Positions 1 through 10,055 of a DNA stretch of 64,000 nt are shown here, piece by piece. Position 1 is the first letter of the stretch, and the number at the start of each line of letters is the position of its first letter. Origin of the DNA: Nakamurella multipartita DSM 44233. Lineage in GTDB: Bacteria > Actinomycetota > Actinomycetes > Mycobacteriales > Nakamurellaceae. Under the pieces are notes generated by a model. It was not told where the DNA came from, did no database searches, and was given only the letters and a program-made list of their open reading frames with translations. A program made the position numbers and the translations under genes. The DNA is taken from assembly GCF_000024365.1 (NCBI RefSeq), contig NC_013235.1, positions 1,488,001 to 1,552,000 of the forward strand. Reading direction: 5' to 3'.

Positions 1-343
1 GGTCCTCGCCCGGGATGCGCAGCGAGCGGTCCCGCTCGGCGCCGGTCGCGAAGATCACCGCGTCGTAGTAGTGCCGCAGCTCGTCGACCTTGAGGTCGAC
101 CCCGACGTGCACGTTGCCGATGAACCGGATCCGCTCGTTCTCCATCACCCGGTGCAGGGCGACGATGATCGCCTTGATCCGCGGGTGGTCGGGCGCGACG
201 CCGTAGCGGATCAGCCCGTACGGGGTGGGCAGCCGGTCGAAGATGTCGACGGAGGCCTGCGGGTCCTTGGTGGTCAAGATATCGGCGGCGTAGATGCCGG
301 CCGGTCCGGCGCCGACGATGGCGACGCGAAGGGGCGGTGTCAT
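1..343 (-). CDS. fprA: FprA-like ferredoxin/adrenodoxin-NADP reductase, N-terminal part (cut by window edge)
   Basis: Flavoprotein that would move electrons between NADP(H) and ferredoxin. Only the first 114 residues are in the window; the rest runs off the left edge. The start is an ATG read from 343. The FAD-binding Rossmann motif [11 protein letters not shown] lies near residues 10-20. It is followed by the FprA/adrenodoxin-reductase signature [16 protein letters not shown] and then an FATGAE strand, which together separate this family from GltD-like proteins. A sequence partly resembling a DtxR/IdeR iron box lies at 359-377, just upstream. The family call is secure. The exact redox partner cannot be told. 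Confidence 0.85.
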   Translation of the reverse strand, partial: MTPPLRVAIVGAGPAGIYAADILTTKDPQASVDIFDRLPTPYGLIRYGVAPDHPRIKAIIVALHRVMENERIRFIGNVHVGVDLKVDELRHYYDAVIFATGAERDRSLRIPGED

Positions 344-452
344 GCGGCACTCCTGGGTCTAAGTTAGGCAACCCTTCCATGGTAGGCAGCGCAAGACCCG
401 CGGTGGACCGCAAGTGATCAAGGTCGCAGCCGTGCGGACAGCCGGCGCAGGC

Positions 453-2906
453 CTAGTACCCGCCACCGCCCCCGAGCGAGACCGCGCCGGTGGGGTGCCA
501 GACCGTCTTGATCTCCAGGAACGCCCGCAGCCGGGCGGTGCCCGGTGGGCGGCGGAAGTCCTGCGGGCCGGGGGAGTAGACCCGCTTGACCGTGCCCGCC
601 GCGGCCCGTTCCAGGTCCGGCCGGGCGGCGGCGTTCACCCCGGTCAGGTCCAGCGCGTTGACGTCGGCGTGCGCGGCCAGATGCGGGGCCATCTCCAACG
701 GTCCGCCGGTGAGGATGTTCACCACCCCGCCGGGCACGTCCGAGGTGGCCAGCACCTCGGCCAGGGTCACCGCCGGCAGCGGCCAGGCCGGGGAGGCCAG
801 CAGCACGCAGGTGTTGCCGGAGGCGATGATCGGGGCCAGCACGGCGACCAGGCCGAGCAGCGGGTCGTCGGCCGGGGCGACCGCCGCGACCACCCCGGTC
901 GGCTCCGGCGTGGAGAAGGAGAAGAACGGCCCGGCCACGGGGTTCGCGCTGCCGAACACCTGGGCCAGCTTGTCGGTCCAGCCGGCGTAGTGCACCCAGC
1001 GGTCGATCGCCGCGTCCACCACGCGCTCGTTGGTGCCGCCGCCGCCGAGCAGCCCGACGAACTCCGTGCGCCGCGCCTCCATCAGCTCCGCGACCCGGTA
1101 CAGCACCTGGCCCCGGTTGTAGGCGGTCGCCCGCGACCACTTGCCGAACGCGGACCGGGCCGCGCTGACCGCGTCCCGGGCGTCCTTGCGCGAGCCCTGG
1201 GCCACGTTCGCGACGATCGAGCCGTCGACGCCGCCGCTGGCCCGGTAGGTGCGGCCGGATTCCGAGCGGGGGAACGCCCCGCCGATGAACAGCTTGTAGG
1301 TCTTGGTCACCGCCACCCGGTCGGGGTCGATGATCGGGTCCGCGGTGGCCGAAGCCGGCGGGGGCGGCGGGAGCAGGTCCTCGATCTCCTCGTCCAGGGC
1401 CGCGGCCAGCATCGCGTCGGCGTCGTTCGGGTCGGCCGCGTCCAGGTCGATGGTCCGCGGCTCGTCGTCGGCATCCAGGTAGGCGGCCAGACCGGCGCGG
1501 CCGCCCTCCCGACCGAACCCGGACTCCTGGTAGCCGCCGAACGCGGCGGTCGGATCGAACCGGTTGAAGGTGTTCGCCCACACCACGCCGGCGCGCAGGG
1601 CCGAGGCCATGCCCAGGATCCGGGAGCCCTTCTCGGTCCACACCCCGGCCGAGAGCCCGTACGGGGTGTTGTTGGCCTTGGCCAGTGCCTCGTCCGGCGT
1701 CCGGAACGTCAGCACCGACAGCACCGGGCCGAAGATCTCCTCCCGGGCGATCCGCATCGACTGCGACACGTCGGTGAAGACGGTGGGCGCGAAATAGAAA
1801 CCGCGGTCGGGTAGCGGGCACGGCGAGGTCCACCTCGTGGCCCCCTCGGCGTCCCCGGCGTCGGCCAGGGACGTGATGGTGGCCAGTTGCCCGGCCGAGT
1901 TGATCGCGCCGACGTCGGTGTTCTTGTCCATCGGGTCGCCGACCCGCAGGGTCGAGATGCGGTCCTGCAGCTTGGCGATCACCTCGTCGACGATCGATTC
2001 CTGGACCAGCAGACGCGATCCCGCGCAGCACACGTGACCTTGATTGAAGAAGATGCCGTTGACGATGCCCTCGACGGCCTGGTCGATCGGCGCGTCGTCG
2101 AAGACGATGTTGGCCGCCTTGCCGCCCAACTCGAGGGTCAGCTTGCGGCCGGTGCCGGCCAGCGAGGCCTGGATCTGCTTGCCGACCTCGGTGGAGCCGG
2201 TGAAGGCGACCTTGTCGATGCCCGGGTGGTTGACCAGGGCGGCGCCGATGTCGCCGGCGCCGGTGATGATGTTGACCACCCCGGGCGGCAGGTCGGCGTC
2301 GGCGATGATCTCGGCCAGCACCAGCGCGCTCAGCGGCGTGGTCTCGGCGGGTTTGAGGACCACGGTGTTGCCGGCGGCCAGCGCCGGCGCGATCTTCCAG
2401 GCGGCCATCAGCAGCGGGAAGTTCCACGGAATGACCTGGCCGGCCACGCCCAGCGGCCGGACCGCCGGTCCGTAACCGGCGTGCCCGAGCTTGTCCGCCC
2501 AGCCGGCGTGGTGGAAGAAGTGGGCCGACGCGGTCGGGATGTCCACGTCCCGCGATTCCTTGATCGGCTTGCCGTTGTCCAGCGTCTCCACCACGGCCAG
2601 CTCCCGGGCGCGCTCGGCGATGCCGCGGGCGATCCGGAACAGGTAGGTGCCGCGCTGCGCCGGGGTCAGCCGCGACCACGGCCCGTCGAACGCCGTCCGG
2701 GCGGCGTGCACCGCGTCGTCGATGTCGGCCCGGCCGGCGGTGCTGACGATCGCCAGCGGCTCCTCGGTGGCCGGATTGATCGTCTTGACGTCCTCGCCGC
2801 GCCCGTCGACGAAGCGGCCGTTGACGAACAGTTGGTACCGCTCGCGCAGCCGGCCGATCGCCGCCGACTCCGGAGCCGGGTCGTACTGCCAATCCAGGTG
2901 CGCCAT
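453..2906 (-). CDS. Tandem aldehyde dehydrogenase (two ALDH domains, second degenerate)
   Basis: NAD(P)-dependent aldehyde dehydrogenase of 817 residues, against about 480-500 for a usual ALDH. The first domain (about 20-490) is complete: the general base is Glu259 in LELGGK and the catalytic Cys is Cys293 in GHVCCAGSR. A second ALDH-like stretch (about 530-800) keeps the cofactor-binding half (PAWPLPAVTLAEVL, GGVVNILTGG), but I see no LELGGK or Cys motif, and it ends in a short Gly-rich tail. It is therefore probably structural or regulatory. It lies 26 bp downstream of deoC on the same strand, so oxidation of the acetaldehyde released by DeoC is a natural role. That substrate is inferred from context. 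Confidence 0.85.
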   Translation of the reverse strand: MAHLDWQYDPAPESAAIGRLRERYQLFVNGRFVDGRGEDVKTINPATEEPLAIVSTAGRADIDDAVHAARTAFDGPWSRLTPAQRGTYLFRIARGIAERARELAVVETLDNGKPIKESRDVDIPTASAHFFHHAGWADKLGHAGYGPAVRPLGVAGQVIPWNFPLLMAAWKIAPALAAGNTVVLKPAETTPLSALVLAEIIADADLPPGVVNIITGAGDIGAALVNHPGIDKVAFTGSTEVGKQIQASLAGTGRKLTLELGGKAANIVFDDAPIDQAVEGIVNGIFFNQGHVCCAGSRLLVQESIVDEVIAKLQDRISTLRVGDPMDKNTDVGAINSAGQLATITSLADAGDAEGATRWTSPCPLPDRGFYFAPTVFTDVSQSMRIAREEIFGPVLSVLTFRTPDEALAKANNTPYGLSAGVWTEKGSRILGMASALRAGVVWANTFNRFDPTAAFGGYQESGFGREGGRAGLAAYLDADDEPRTIDLDAADPNDADAMLAAALDEEIEDLLPPPPPASATADPIIDPDRVAVTKTYKLFIGGAFPRSESGRTYRASGGVDGSIVANVAQGSRKDARDAVSAARSAFGKWSRATAYNRGQVLYRVAELMEARRTEFVGLLGGGGTNERVVDAAIDRWVHYAGWTDKLAQVFGSANPVAGPFFSFSTPEPTGVVAAVAPADDPLLGLVAVLAPIIASGNTCVLLASPAWPLPAVTLAEVLATSDVPGGVVNILTGGPLEMAPHLAAHADVNALDLTGVNAAARPDLERAAAGTVKRVYSPGPQDFRRPPGTARLRAFLEIKTVWHPTGAVSLGGGGGY

Positions 2907-2932
2907 CAGTCCACCGTCATCTAGTCGGTCAC

Positions 2933-3916
2933 CTAATCAACCGTCACGTAGTCGGCGCCGGAGTAGTGCCCGAGCCGGTGCGTGCGCCGTTGCCGCAGCA
3001 GATCGTTGAGCAGGCTGGACGCCCCGAAGCGGAACCAGAACGGGTCCAGCCACTGCGGCCCGGCCACCTCGTTCACCGCCACCAGGTAGCGCAGGGCGTC
3101 CTTGCTGGTGCGGATCCCGCCGGCCGGTTTGACCGCCCGCTGCTGGCCGGTCTGGTCCAGCCAGTCCCGGACCGCCTGCAGCATCACGTGGGTCACCGGC
3201 AGGGTGGCCGCCGGGGCGATCTTGCCGGTGGAGGTCTTGATGAAATCGCCGCCGGCCAGCAGGGCCAGCCACGACGCGCGGCGGACGTTGTCGTAGGTGG
3301 CCAGCTCGCCGGTCTCCAGGATGACCTTGAGCCGGGCGCCGCCGCAGGCCGCCTTGACCGCCACGATATCCTCGAACACCGCGCCGTACCGGCCAGCCAG
3401 GAACGCGCCCCGGTCGATCACCATGTCGATCTCGGTGGCGCCGGCGTCGACGGCGACCGCCACGTCGGCTAGCCGCACGGCCAGCGAGGTGCGTCCGGTG
3501 GGAAAGGCGGTGGCCACCGAGGCGATGCCGATGGAGGTGCCGGCCAGGGCCTGCACCGCGGTGGCGACCATGTCCGGGTAGATGCACAGCGCGGCGACCG
3601 AGGGTGTGTCCGGCAGGTCGGGGTCCGGGCGGCGGCCCTTGGCGGCCAGCGCCCGCACCTTGCCCGGGGTGTCCGCGCCCTCCAAGGTGGTCAGGTCGAC
3701 CATGGAAATGGCCAGGTCGATGGCCGCGAGCTTGCTGGCCTTCTTGATCGACCGGGTGGCCAACGCAGCCGCGCGGGCCTCCACGCCGACCGGGTCGACC
3801 CCGGGCAGGCCGTGCAGGAATCGTCGCAGGGCGGCGTCACTGCCCGTCACGTCGGCCAGGTGCGCGGGCAACGGGGCGGGCGTGGCCTGCGCGGTGACCC
3901 CGGTCGGCTCGGACAT
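2933..3916 (-). CDS. deoC: Deoxyribose-phosphate aldolase
   Basis: Cleaves 2-deoxyribose 5-phosphate to glyceraldehyde 3-phosphate and acetaldehyde in deoxynucleoside catabolism; cytosolic class I aldolase. The 327-residue protein is of the longer actinobacterial/eukaryotic type. It carries LKVILETGEL (Lys197, equivalent to the E. coli Schiff-base Lys167) and DFIKTSTGK (Lys227, equivalent to Lys201), followed by VKPAGGIRT. The start is ATG at 3916. It is probably co-transcribed with the downstream aldehyde dehydrogenase and divergent from upp across only 52 bp. Confidence 0.93.
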   Translation of the reverse strand: MSEPTGVTAQATPAPLPAHLADVTGSDAALRRFLHGLPGVDPVGVEARAAALATRSIKKASKLAAIDLAISMVDLTTLEGADTPGKVRALAAKGRRPDPDLPDTPSVAALCIYPDMVATAVQALAGTSIGIASVATAFPTGRTSLAVRLADVAVAVDAGATEIDMVIDRGAFLAGRYGAVFEDIVAVKAACGGARLKVILETGELATYDNVRRASWLALLAGGDFIKTSTGKIAPAATLPVTHVMLQAVRDWLDQTGQQRAVKPAGGIRTSKDALRYLVAVNEVAGPQWLDPFWFRFGASSLLNDLLRQRRTHRLGHYSGADYVTVD

Positions 3917-3968
3917 GGCGCCATCCTAGGTTGCCCGGTGCCGACCGGGGCCGGATACGGTTCCTGGT

Positions 3969-4628
3969 GTGACCGCTCCCCGGACGCCCCGCATCCCCGA
4001 GAACCTCGACGTCACCATCGTCGACCATCCGCTGGCCGCGGCTCGGCTGTCGACGATGCGGGACACCCGCACCGACAACGCCTCGTTTCGCGCGTCGCTG
4101 CGCGAGCTCACCCTGATGCTCATTTATGAGGCGTCCCGCAACCTGACCATCCGGTTGGAGCCGATCCAGACTCCGGTGTCACCCACCCTGGCCATCCGGC
4201 TGGCCAACCCGCCGCTGCTGGTGCCGGTGCTGCGGGCCGGCCTGGGTATGGCCGACCAGGCGCACGCGCTGATCCCGGAGGCCCAGATGGGCTTCGTCGG
4301 GCTGGCCCGGGACGAGGAGACGCTGCAGCCCACGCCGTACATGGAGTCGCTGCCCGACTCGTTGGCCGGCCGCCCGGTGTACGTGCTCGACCCGATGCTG
4401 GCCACCGGCGGCTCCATGGTGCACACCATCGAGATGCTCACCGGACGCGGGGCCACCGACGTCACCGCGATCTGCGCCCTGGCCGCCCCCGAGGGCCTGG
4501 CCACGCTGGCCGCGGCCAACCTGCCGGTGCGGGTGGTCACCGCCTCGGTCGACGAGCGGCTCAACGAGATCGGCTACATCGTGCCGGGCCTGGGCGATGC
4601 CGGAGACCGGCAGTTCGGCGCGGTCTGA
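3969..4628 (+). CDS. upp: Uracil phosphoribosyltransferase
   Basis: Converts uracil and PRPP to UMP in pyrimidine salvage. The 219 residues match the family length. The PRPP-binding loop [17 protein letters not shown] is near residues 133-149. The C-terminal uracil-binding segment [19 protein letters not shown] is intact, and [12 protein letters not shown] is also typical. The start is GTG at 3969 with no clear Shine-Dalgarno sequence, so translation may be leaderless from the short divergent promoter region shared with deoC. Confidence 0.95.
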   Translation: MTAPRTPRIPENLDVTIVDHPLAAARLSTMRDTRTDNASFRASLRELTLMLIYEASRNLTIRLEPIQTPVSPTLAIRLANPPLLVPVLRAGLGMADQAHALIPEAQMGFVGLARDEETLQPTPYMESLPDSLAGRPVYVLDPMLATGGSMVHTIEMLTGRGATDVTAICALAAPEGLATLAAANLPVRVVTASVDERLNEIGYIVPGLGDAGDRQFGAV

Positions 4629-4710
4629 GCGGGCCGGACCGTCGGGGCGGCGCCTGATCGGTACCGGATCGAGACCTCGCCCCGGCCGAAGTTGACCGGC
4701 GGTTCACCTG

Positions 4711-4757
4711 CCGTTCTGTGATGATGCGGGTCCGGATTCGGGACACGGACAGAACGG
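4711..4757 (+). promoter_or_regulatory. 9-bp inverted repeat before the META lipoprotein start
   Basis: CCGTTCTGT (4711-4719) and its exact complement ACAGAACGG (4749-4757) are separated by 29 bp. The right arm ends 6 bases before the ATG at 4764. The spacer holds a nested GTCC/GGAC pair. It could be an operator or an mRNA hairpin over the initiation region, where no Shine-Dalgarno sequence is visible. The function is inferred. Confidence 0.4.
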
Positions 4758-4763
4758 ACTGCG

Positions 4764-5738
4764 ATGACGACGGGTGCACGAGTACGCGGGACTCTCGGCC
4801 TGCTGGGGGCGGGTGTGCTGCTGGTCGGCCTGACCGCCTGCGGATCGAGCGGAAGCGCCGGCAGCGGCGCGACCAGCGCCGGGTCGTCCTCGGCGGCCGC
4901 TTCCTCGGCATCGGCATCGGCCTCCGGGTCGGCTTCCGGGTCGGCGTCGGCGTCGGAATCGGCGCGCACCACCCGCAGCGATCTGGACGGCAAGAGCTTC
5001 GTGGCCACCGAGGTCACCGGCTCGCACACCATCGTGCCGGACTCGACCATCACGATCGCCTTCGAGGGTGGCAGCCTGTCGGCCAACGCCGGCTGCAACA
5101 CCATGGTCGGCCGTTACACGCTGGTGGGCGGCAAGCTGACCGCGCCCGCGCTGGCGTCCACGATGATGGCGTGCCTGGGCGATCTGGGGGACCAGGACAC
5201 CTGGCTGGCCGCGTTCCTGTCCTCCGGACCGACCTACACCCTCGACGGCGACACCCTCACCCTGACCAACGGCACCGACACGGTCGTGTTCGGGCCGGCG
5301 CCCAGCGGCGCGCAGGCGTTGGCGGCCACCGGGTGGAAGGTCACCGACGTCGTGTCGATCACTAACCAGGCCAACGTCACCAGTGCCGTCGACCCGAGCC
5401 TGTCCGCCTGGATGCGGTTCCAGGGTGAGGAGGTCGCCTTCAACAACTCCTGCAACGTGGGCGGCGGCCCGGTGCAGATCGGTGACGACACACTGACCTT
5501 CGGTGCGCTGCGGTCCACCTTGATCTTCTGCGACGGCGCCAGCGGGCAACTGGAGCAGACGATGTCGACGGTGCTGCAGGGCGAGACCACCTACTCGATC
5601 ACCACCGGCGGTGGCATCAAGTACCTGCGGATCATGTCGACCGACGGCACCGCCGGGCTGGGCCTGATGGCCGACGACACGGTCGGTCAGGACGCCTTCC
5701 CCAGCGGCTCGGCCCCGGCGACCTCCACCTCCGGCTGA
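4764..5738 (+). CDS. META (HslJ-like) domain lipoprotein
   Basis: Predicted surface lipoprotein of 324 residues. A signal peptide ends in the lipobox LTAC (Cys at about residue 21). A low-complexity Ser/Ala/Gly linker follows (about 25-68), then two META/HslJ-type domains. The first (about 72-180) shows GCNTMVGRYTL and STMMACLG, the second (about 190-300) NNSCNVGGGPVQI and TLIFCDG. META domains are linked to heat-stress and novobiocin-resistance phenotypes in E. coli HslJ, but the biochemical role is unknown. The start is ATG at 4764. The gene converges on the phospho-sugar mutase 12 bp downstream. Confidence 0.8.
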   Translation: MTTGARVRGTLGLLGAGVLLVGLTACGSSGSAGSGATSAGSSSAAASSASASASGSASGSASASESARTTRSDLDGKSFVATEVTGSHTIVPDSTITIAFEGGSLSANAGCNTMVGRYTLVGGKLTAPALASTMMACLGDLGDQDTWLAAFLSSGPTYTLDGDTLTLTNGTDTVVFGPAPSGAQALAATGWKVTDVVSITNQANVTSAVDPSLSAWMRFQGEEVAFNNSCNVGGGPVQIGDDTLTFGALRSTLIFCDGASGQLEQTMSTVLQGETTYSITTGGGIKYLRIMSTDGTAGLGLMADDTVGQDAFPSGSAPATSTSG

Positions 5739-5749
5739 GGCCGGACCGG

Positions 5750-7435
5750 TCACAGCCCGATGATCGCGGCGACCTCGTCGCGCAGTCGGGCCAGCTCGGC
5801 CGCGGCGTCCGCCCGCAGTTCGCCCAGGTTCGCGCCCTCGCCGACGGGGGCGCGAACCTGCAGGTAGCACTTGAGTTTTGGTTCCGTGCCGGACGGCCGG
5901 ACCACCACCCGCACCCGGTCGGTCCGCCAGCGCAGGCCGTCGGTGCGGGGCAGCAGATCGGTTGATTCGGTGAGCGCGGCTCCCAGCAGGGTCGTCGGCG
6001 GATGCGCTCGCAGCCGGCGCATGGCGGCCGGGATCAGGGTCAGGTCGGACACCCGGACGGACAGCTGGCCGGTGACGAAAAGGCCGTGTGCCCGGGCCAA
6101 CTCGTCGAGCCGGTCGGACACGGTGTGGCCGGCGGCGGACAGCTCGGCGACCAGGTCGCAGGCCAGGACGGCGGCGGAGATGCCGTCCTTGTCCCGCACG
6201 TGGTCGGGGTCCACGCACAGGCCGAGGGCCTCCTCGTAGCCGAAGACCAGGCCGGTGCCGGACCCGTCGCCGGCCCGGACGATCCACTTGAAGCCGGTCA
6301 GGGTCTCGTCGTACCGGGCACCGTGGGCCTCGGCGATCGCGGCCAACTGCTCGGCCGAGACGATGGTGGTGGCCACCAACGGGTCCGGGTGGGCCGTGCG
6401 ATCCAGCTGGCGGAGCACGTGATCGCCGAGCAGGGCACCGGTCTCGTCACCGGTGAGCATTCGCCAGCCGTCGCTGTCCGGGTGCCCGTCCGGAATCCCG
6501 ATCGCGCACCGGTCGGCGTCCGGGTCCAGGGCGACCGCGACCGCCGCTCCGGTCCGGGCGGCCAGCGCCAGCAACAGGTCGGTCGCGCCCGGCTCCTCCG
6601 GGTTCGGGAACGGCACGGTCGGGAAGCCGCCGTCCGGCACGGCCTGTTCGGCGACCACGTGCACATCCGTGAAACCGGCCAGATGCAAGGCTTTGACGGC
6701 GATCTCGCCGCCGACGCCGTGCATCGGGGTGAGCGCGACGCGCACCGGCGTCCCCGCCGGGAGGGGCCGGGCCAGGCTCGCGGCCCGGTCCAGGTAGCCG
6801 GTGACGATCTCCTCGGGCCAGGTGGTGGCGCCGCTGGGTACATCAATCGACCGGGCGGCCGGAGCCGCGGCGATGGCCCTCTCGATCTGCGCGTCCTGGG
6901 GGGAGATCAGTTGCGTGCCGCCGCGCAGGTACACCTTCAGGCCGTTGTCCTGGGGCGGGTTGTGCGAGGCGGTGACCTGTAATCCGGCGCACGCGTGGAG
7001 CGCGCGCACTGCGAACGCGGTCACCGGCGTGGGCAGCGGACCGGGCGCGAGCAGGACCGAAAAGCCCTGGCCGACCAGGACTGCGGCCGCGTCGGTGGCG
7101 AACTCGGCCGACCGGCGACGGCCGTCGTAACCGACGACCACGGTGCCGCCGGCATCGCCGGTGGCGCGCAGGAAGGTGCCGATGCCGTGGGCGGCCCGGC
7201 GGACCACGGTCAGGTTCATCCCGTTCGGTCCGGCCCGCAGCGGCCCGCGCAGCCCGGCCGTGCCGAAGGTCAGCGGCGCGGCCATCCGATCGGCGAGATC
7301 GGTGACGGCCTCGGGCGTGCCGGCCATCGCCTGGGCCAGCACCCGCTGCAGCTCGGCCCGGTCGTCGGCGGCGGGATCGTCGGCGATCCAGCGCATCGCC
7401 GCGTCCCGCAGGTCGGGGGTGAGCCGGTCGCTCAC
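5750..7435 (-). CDS. Phospho-sugar mutase (phosphoglucomutase/phosphomannomutase/phosphopentomutase type)
   Basis: Alpha-D-phosphohexomutase superfamily enzyme, 561 residues. The phosphoserine loop TASHNP has Ser157, the Mg-binding loop is ALDPDADRC (about 297-305), and a C-terminal [17 protein letters not shown] phosphate-binding loop is present, so it should be active. The GTG start at 7435 overlaps the stop of the purine nucleoside phosphorylase by 4 bp, so the two are translationally coupled. With deoC close by, phosphopentomutase activity on (deoxy)ribose 1-phosphate is plausible. The homologue in the same context in M. tuberculosis is named pmmB. Substrate specificity cannot be read from sequence. 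Confidence 0.9.
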   Translation of the reverse strand: MSDRLTPDLRDAAMRWIADDPAADDRAELQRVLAQAMAGTPEAVTDLADRMAAPLTFGTAGLRGPLRAGPNGMNLTVVRRAAHGIGTFLRATGDAGGTVVVGYDGRRRSAEFATDAAAVLVGQGFSVLLAPGPLPTPVTAFAVRALHACAGLQVTASHNPPQDNGLKVYLRGGTQLISPQDAQIERAIAAAPAARSIDVPSGATTWPEEIVTGYLDRAASLARPLPAGTPVRVALTPMHGVGGEIAVKALHLAGFTDVHVVAEQAVPDGGFPTVPFPNPEEPGATDLLLALAARTGAAVAVALDPDADRCAIGIPDGHPDSDGWRMLTGDETGALLGDHVLRQLDRTAHPDPLVATTIVSAEQLAAIAEAHGARYDETLTGFKWIVRAGDGSGTGLVFGYEEALGLCVDPDHVRDKDGISAAVLACDLVAELSAAGHTVSDRLDELARAHGLFVTGQLSVRVSDLTLIPAAMRRLRAHPPTTLLGAALTESTDLLPRTDGLRWRTDRVRVVVRPSGTEPKLKCYLQVRAPVGEGANLGELRADAAAELARLRDEVAAIIGL

Positions 7436-8241
7436 GCGCGGGCCACCAGTTCGGCGAGCAGGTCGCCCATCCGGGCGGCGGCGGCCCGCCCGGTGGACAG
7501 CACCTCCTCGTGGTTGAGCGGCTCGCCGGTCATCCCGGCGGCCAGGTTGGTGACCAGGGACAGCCCGAAGACCTCGGCCCCGCCGGCGCGGGCGGCGATC
7601 GCCTCCAGCACGGTGGACATGCCGACCAGGTCGGCGCCCAGGCCGCGCAGCATCCGGATCTCGGCCGGGGTCTCGAAATGCGGCCCGGGCAGTTGCGCGT
7701 AGACCCCCTCGGTCAGGCTGGGGTCGATCTGCCGGGCCAGCTCGCGCAACCGCGGCGAGTACAGGTCGGTCAGGTCCACGAACGTGGCGCCGGTCAACGG
7801 GGATGTCGCCGTCAGGTTCAGGTGGTCCGAGATCAGCACCGGATCACCGGGTTTCATGCCTTCGCGGATGCCGCCGGCGGCATTGGTCAGCACGATCAGC
7901 CGGGCGCCGGTGGCCGCGGCGGTGCGAACCGCGTGCGCGACGGCGCCGACGCCGCGTCCCTCGTACAGATGGGTGCGGCCCAGGAAGACCAGGGCCCGCT
8001 TGTCGCCCACCGGGATGGACCGGATCCGGCCGGCGTGACCCTCCACCGCGGGCGGGGCGAAGCCGGGCAGGGTGGCGACATCCAGGTCGGCCGTGGCCGA
8101 ACCCAGTCGTTCGGCCGCCGGCAGCCAGCCCGAGCCCATGACCAGGGCGACGTCGTGGTGCAGGACGCCGCTGGCCCGGGCAATGGCCGAGGCGGCCTCC
8201 TCGGCGGTGGCGCGGGCGTCGGTGGCGGGGTCGGCAGACAT
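7432..8241 (-). CDS. deoD: Purine nucleoside phosphorylase (class II, trimeric type)
   Basis: Phosphorolysis of purine (deoxy)nucleosides to base plus (deoxy)ribose 1-phosphate. The 269-residue length fits the trimeric PNP family. Visible motifs are the phosphate-binding VMGSGW near residue 35, [25 protein letters not shown] and [18 protein letters not shown] chose ATG at 8241 ([10 protein letters not shown]), because the open frame further upstream is Arg/Pro-rich, unlike this family, and lies in the gap before the kinase gene. The stop overlaps the mutase start. Confidence 0.92.
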   Translation of the reverse strand: MSADPATDARATAEEAASAIARASGVLHHDVALVMGSGWLPAAERLGSATADLDVATLPGFAPPAVEGHAGRIRSIPVGDKRALVFLGRTHLYEGRGVGAVAHAVRTAAATGARLIVLTNAAGGIREGMKPGDPVLISDHLNLTATSPLTGATFVDLTDLYSPRLRELARQIDPSLTEGVYAQLPGPHFETPAEIRMLRGLGADLVGMSTVLEAIAARAGGAEVFGLSLVTNLAAGMTGEPLNHEEVLSTGRAAAARMGDLLAELVARA

Positions 8242-8266
8242 GGCAGGGACAGTAGTCGGCCGTCCG

Positions 8267-9874
8267 TCAGAAAAGCGGTCCGTTCGCGAGATCGACGGTC
8301 GCCGAGTCGGTCGGGAGCACCACGCCGGCGCTGCTGGCGTGGGCGGCGCCGGCAGCGCTGTCATCGGCGGCGTCGGCGATCCACCGCACCGCGAAGAAGC
8401 CGACGATCGCGGCCAGCACCGCGACGAGCACGGCGGCCACGATCCGGGTCCGCGCCGAGGGCTCGGGCGCTTCGTCCGGCAGGGCCGGCAGCGCGGCGGC
8501 GTCGGCCTGCGCCCAGGGCGGCGGCGGCAGGGAATCCGCCGGGGCGGCGCCGAATCCCGGTCCGGCCTGACCGCTCGCGCGGGCGATGCCGGGCAGCGGG
8601 ATGTGCCCGCTGAACTGACCGGAGTCCACCGGCGGCGGCGCGGGATAGGCCGGCGGATAGGACGACGTGGGCGGTGGCGGTCCGACCGGCGGCTGCGACG
8701 GCCCGCTGGAATACGAGGAATCGGCCGCGGTCGTGGGGCGCTGAGTGGCGTGCAGCGGAACCCCGGTTCCGGCGGTGCGCAGCCCCGGGGACGGTGGGTT
8801 GGACCGCAGGGGCGGCCCGGGCGGCGGCGTGTTCGTCGGCCCGCCGGTGGCGGTCGGCGAGGGCGATGGCGGGTTGGTCGGCGGGGACGGGGGCCCGGAT
8901 GGAGGCGCGGTGTGCGCGGCCGGCCGGCCCGCCGGCGGCGGGGCCAACGGGGTCGATCCGGTCGGGTGGCGACCGAAGCCGGGCCATTCCTCGCGGGGAA
9001 TCCGGGTCACCGCCGCGAGGTAGGTGCCGGACGGATCGTCGGCGATGCCCCGCATGATCTGCAGGGCCTTCTCCAGACGCATCCGCAGGTTCGGGGTCTT
9101 GACCAGCAGCCCGGAGACCACCGCGCCCAGCCGGCCCGAGTGCGGGTGCGGCGGCACCGGATCCTTGACCACCGAGGTCAGCGTGGCGATCGCGGTGCCC
9201 TGATCGAACGGCGGGCGTCCCTCGACGCAGGCGAACAGCAGCCCGCCCAGGCTCCAGGCGTCCGACACCGGTCCGGCGGCGGTGCCGCTGGCCACCTCCG
9301 GGGCGATGTAGGCCGGGGAGCCCAGCAGCAGGCCGGTGGCCGTCATGGTGTTCTCGGCCGAGCTGCGGGCGATGCCGAAATCGGTGAGCTTGATCCGCCC
9401 GTCGTCGCAGATCAGCACGTTTGCCGGTTTGACGTCACGGTGCGTGATCCCGGCGGCGTGGGCGGCCAGCAGGCCGGACGCGACCGCGACGCCGATGGTG
9501 GCGGCCTGGCCGTCGGGCAGCCGGCCGACCTTGCGCAGGATGTCCGCCAGGGAGCGGGAGTGCAGCAGCTCCATTACGATGACCGGGCCGCTGGCCACGG
9601 TCAGGATGTCGAACAGGGTGATCACGTAGGGGTTGGACAGGGCGGCGATCGCCCGGGCCTCGCGCAGCGTGCGCTGCTCCAGCTGGCGGCGCTCCCCGGC
9701 CGGGGTGCCGGGCGGGAAGTCGATCTCCTTGATCGCCACCGTGCGGTGCAGCACCAGGTCGGTGGCCGCCCAGACGGTGCCCATCGAGCCCTTGCCGATG
9801 ACCGAATCGAGCCGGTAGCGCCCGGCCAGCACCCGCGGAGTCGCGGCGGCGCCAGGCGCGGTGGATGCGGTCAC
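8267..9874 (-). CDS. Receptor-type Ser/Thr protein kinase
   Basis: Membrane-anchored Hanks-type kinase of 535 residues. The kinase domain (about 18-285) has the Gly-rich loop GKGSMGTV, the ATP lysine VAIKE (Lys49), catalytic THRDVKPAN (Asp147) and DFG (165-167). A long Pro/Ser/Thr-rich linker follows (about 310-475), then one transmembrane helix (about 478-498) and a short outside tail of some 37 residues with no recognisable sensor domain. I chose GTG at 9874 because the kinase fold begins just after it. It lies 25 bp downstream of the PNP start on the same strand but looks functionally separate. Confidence 0.9.
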   Translation of the reverse strand: MTASTAPGAAATPRVLAGRYRLDSVIGKGSMGTVWAATDLVLHRTVAIKEIDFPPGTPAGERRQLEQRTLREARAIAALSNPYVITLFDILTVASGPVIVMELLHSRSLADILRKVGRLPDGQAATIGVAVASGLLAAHAAGITHRDVKPANVLICDDGRIKLTDFGIARSSAENTMTATGLLLGSPAYIAPEVASGTAAGPVSDAWSLGGLLFACVEGRPPFDQGTAIATLTSVVKDPVPPHPHSGRLGAVVSGLLVKTPNLRMRLEKALQIMRGIADDPSGTYLAAVTRIPREEWPGFGRHPTGSTPLAPPPAGRPAAHTAPPSGPPSPPTNPPSPSPTATGGPTNTPPPGPPLRSNPPSPGLRTAGTGVPLHATQRPTTAADSSYSSGPSQPPVGPPPPTSSYPPAYPAPPPVDSGQFSGHIPLPGIARASGQAGPGFGAAPADSLPPPPWAQADAAALPALPDEAPEPSARTRIVAAVLVAVLAAIVGFFAVRWIADAADDSAAGAAHASSAGVVLPTDSATVDLANGPLF

Positions 9875-9976
9875 GGGACCATCGTGCCAAAGGGGGCTGT
9901 GCGACCGACACCGCAAGGCGTGTGGTGTCGGCCGCACGAGGCGAAGAGCGCGTCCGGACCCCGGCCGGCCGCCGTT

Positions 9977-10006
9977 CTGCCGGGCACGCCGCGCCACGCC
10001 GGCGGA
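9977..10006 (+). repeat. 30-bp direct repeat, copy A
   Basis: Matches 11169-11198 at 29 of 30 positions in the same orientation. Each copy is followed, 60-85 bases on, by a second shared block (TTCGCGGAGCGG at 10061-10072 and 11233-11244). The pair brackets the AbiEi/DUF559-like gene. Most of the 9875-10055 gap is this repeat region; I see no gene in it. Confidence 0.7.
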
Positions 10007-10055
10007 CACCGCTCCACGAATGCGGACGCAGCTCCGGCCACGGGTGGAGCGCCGT

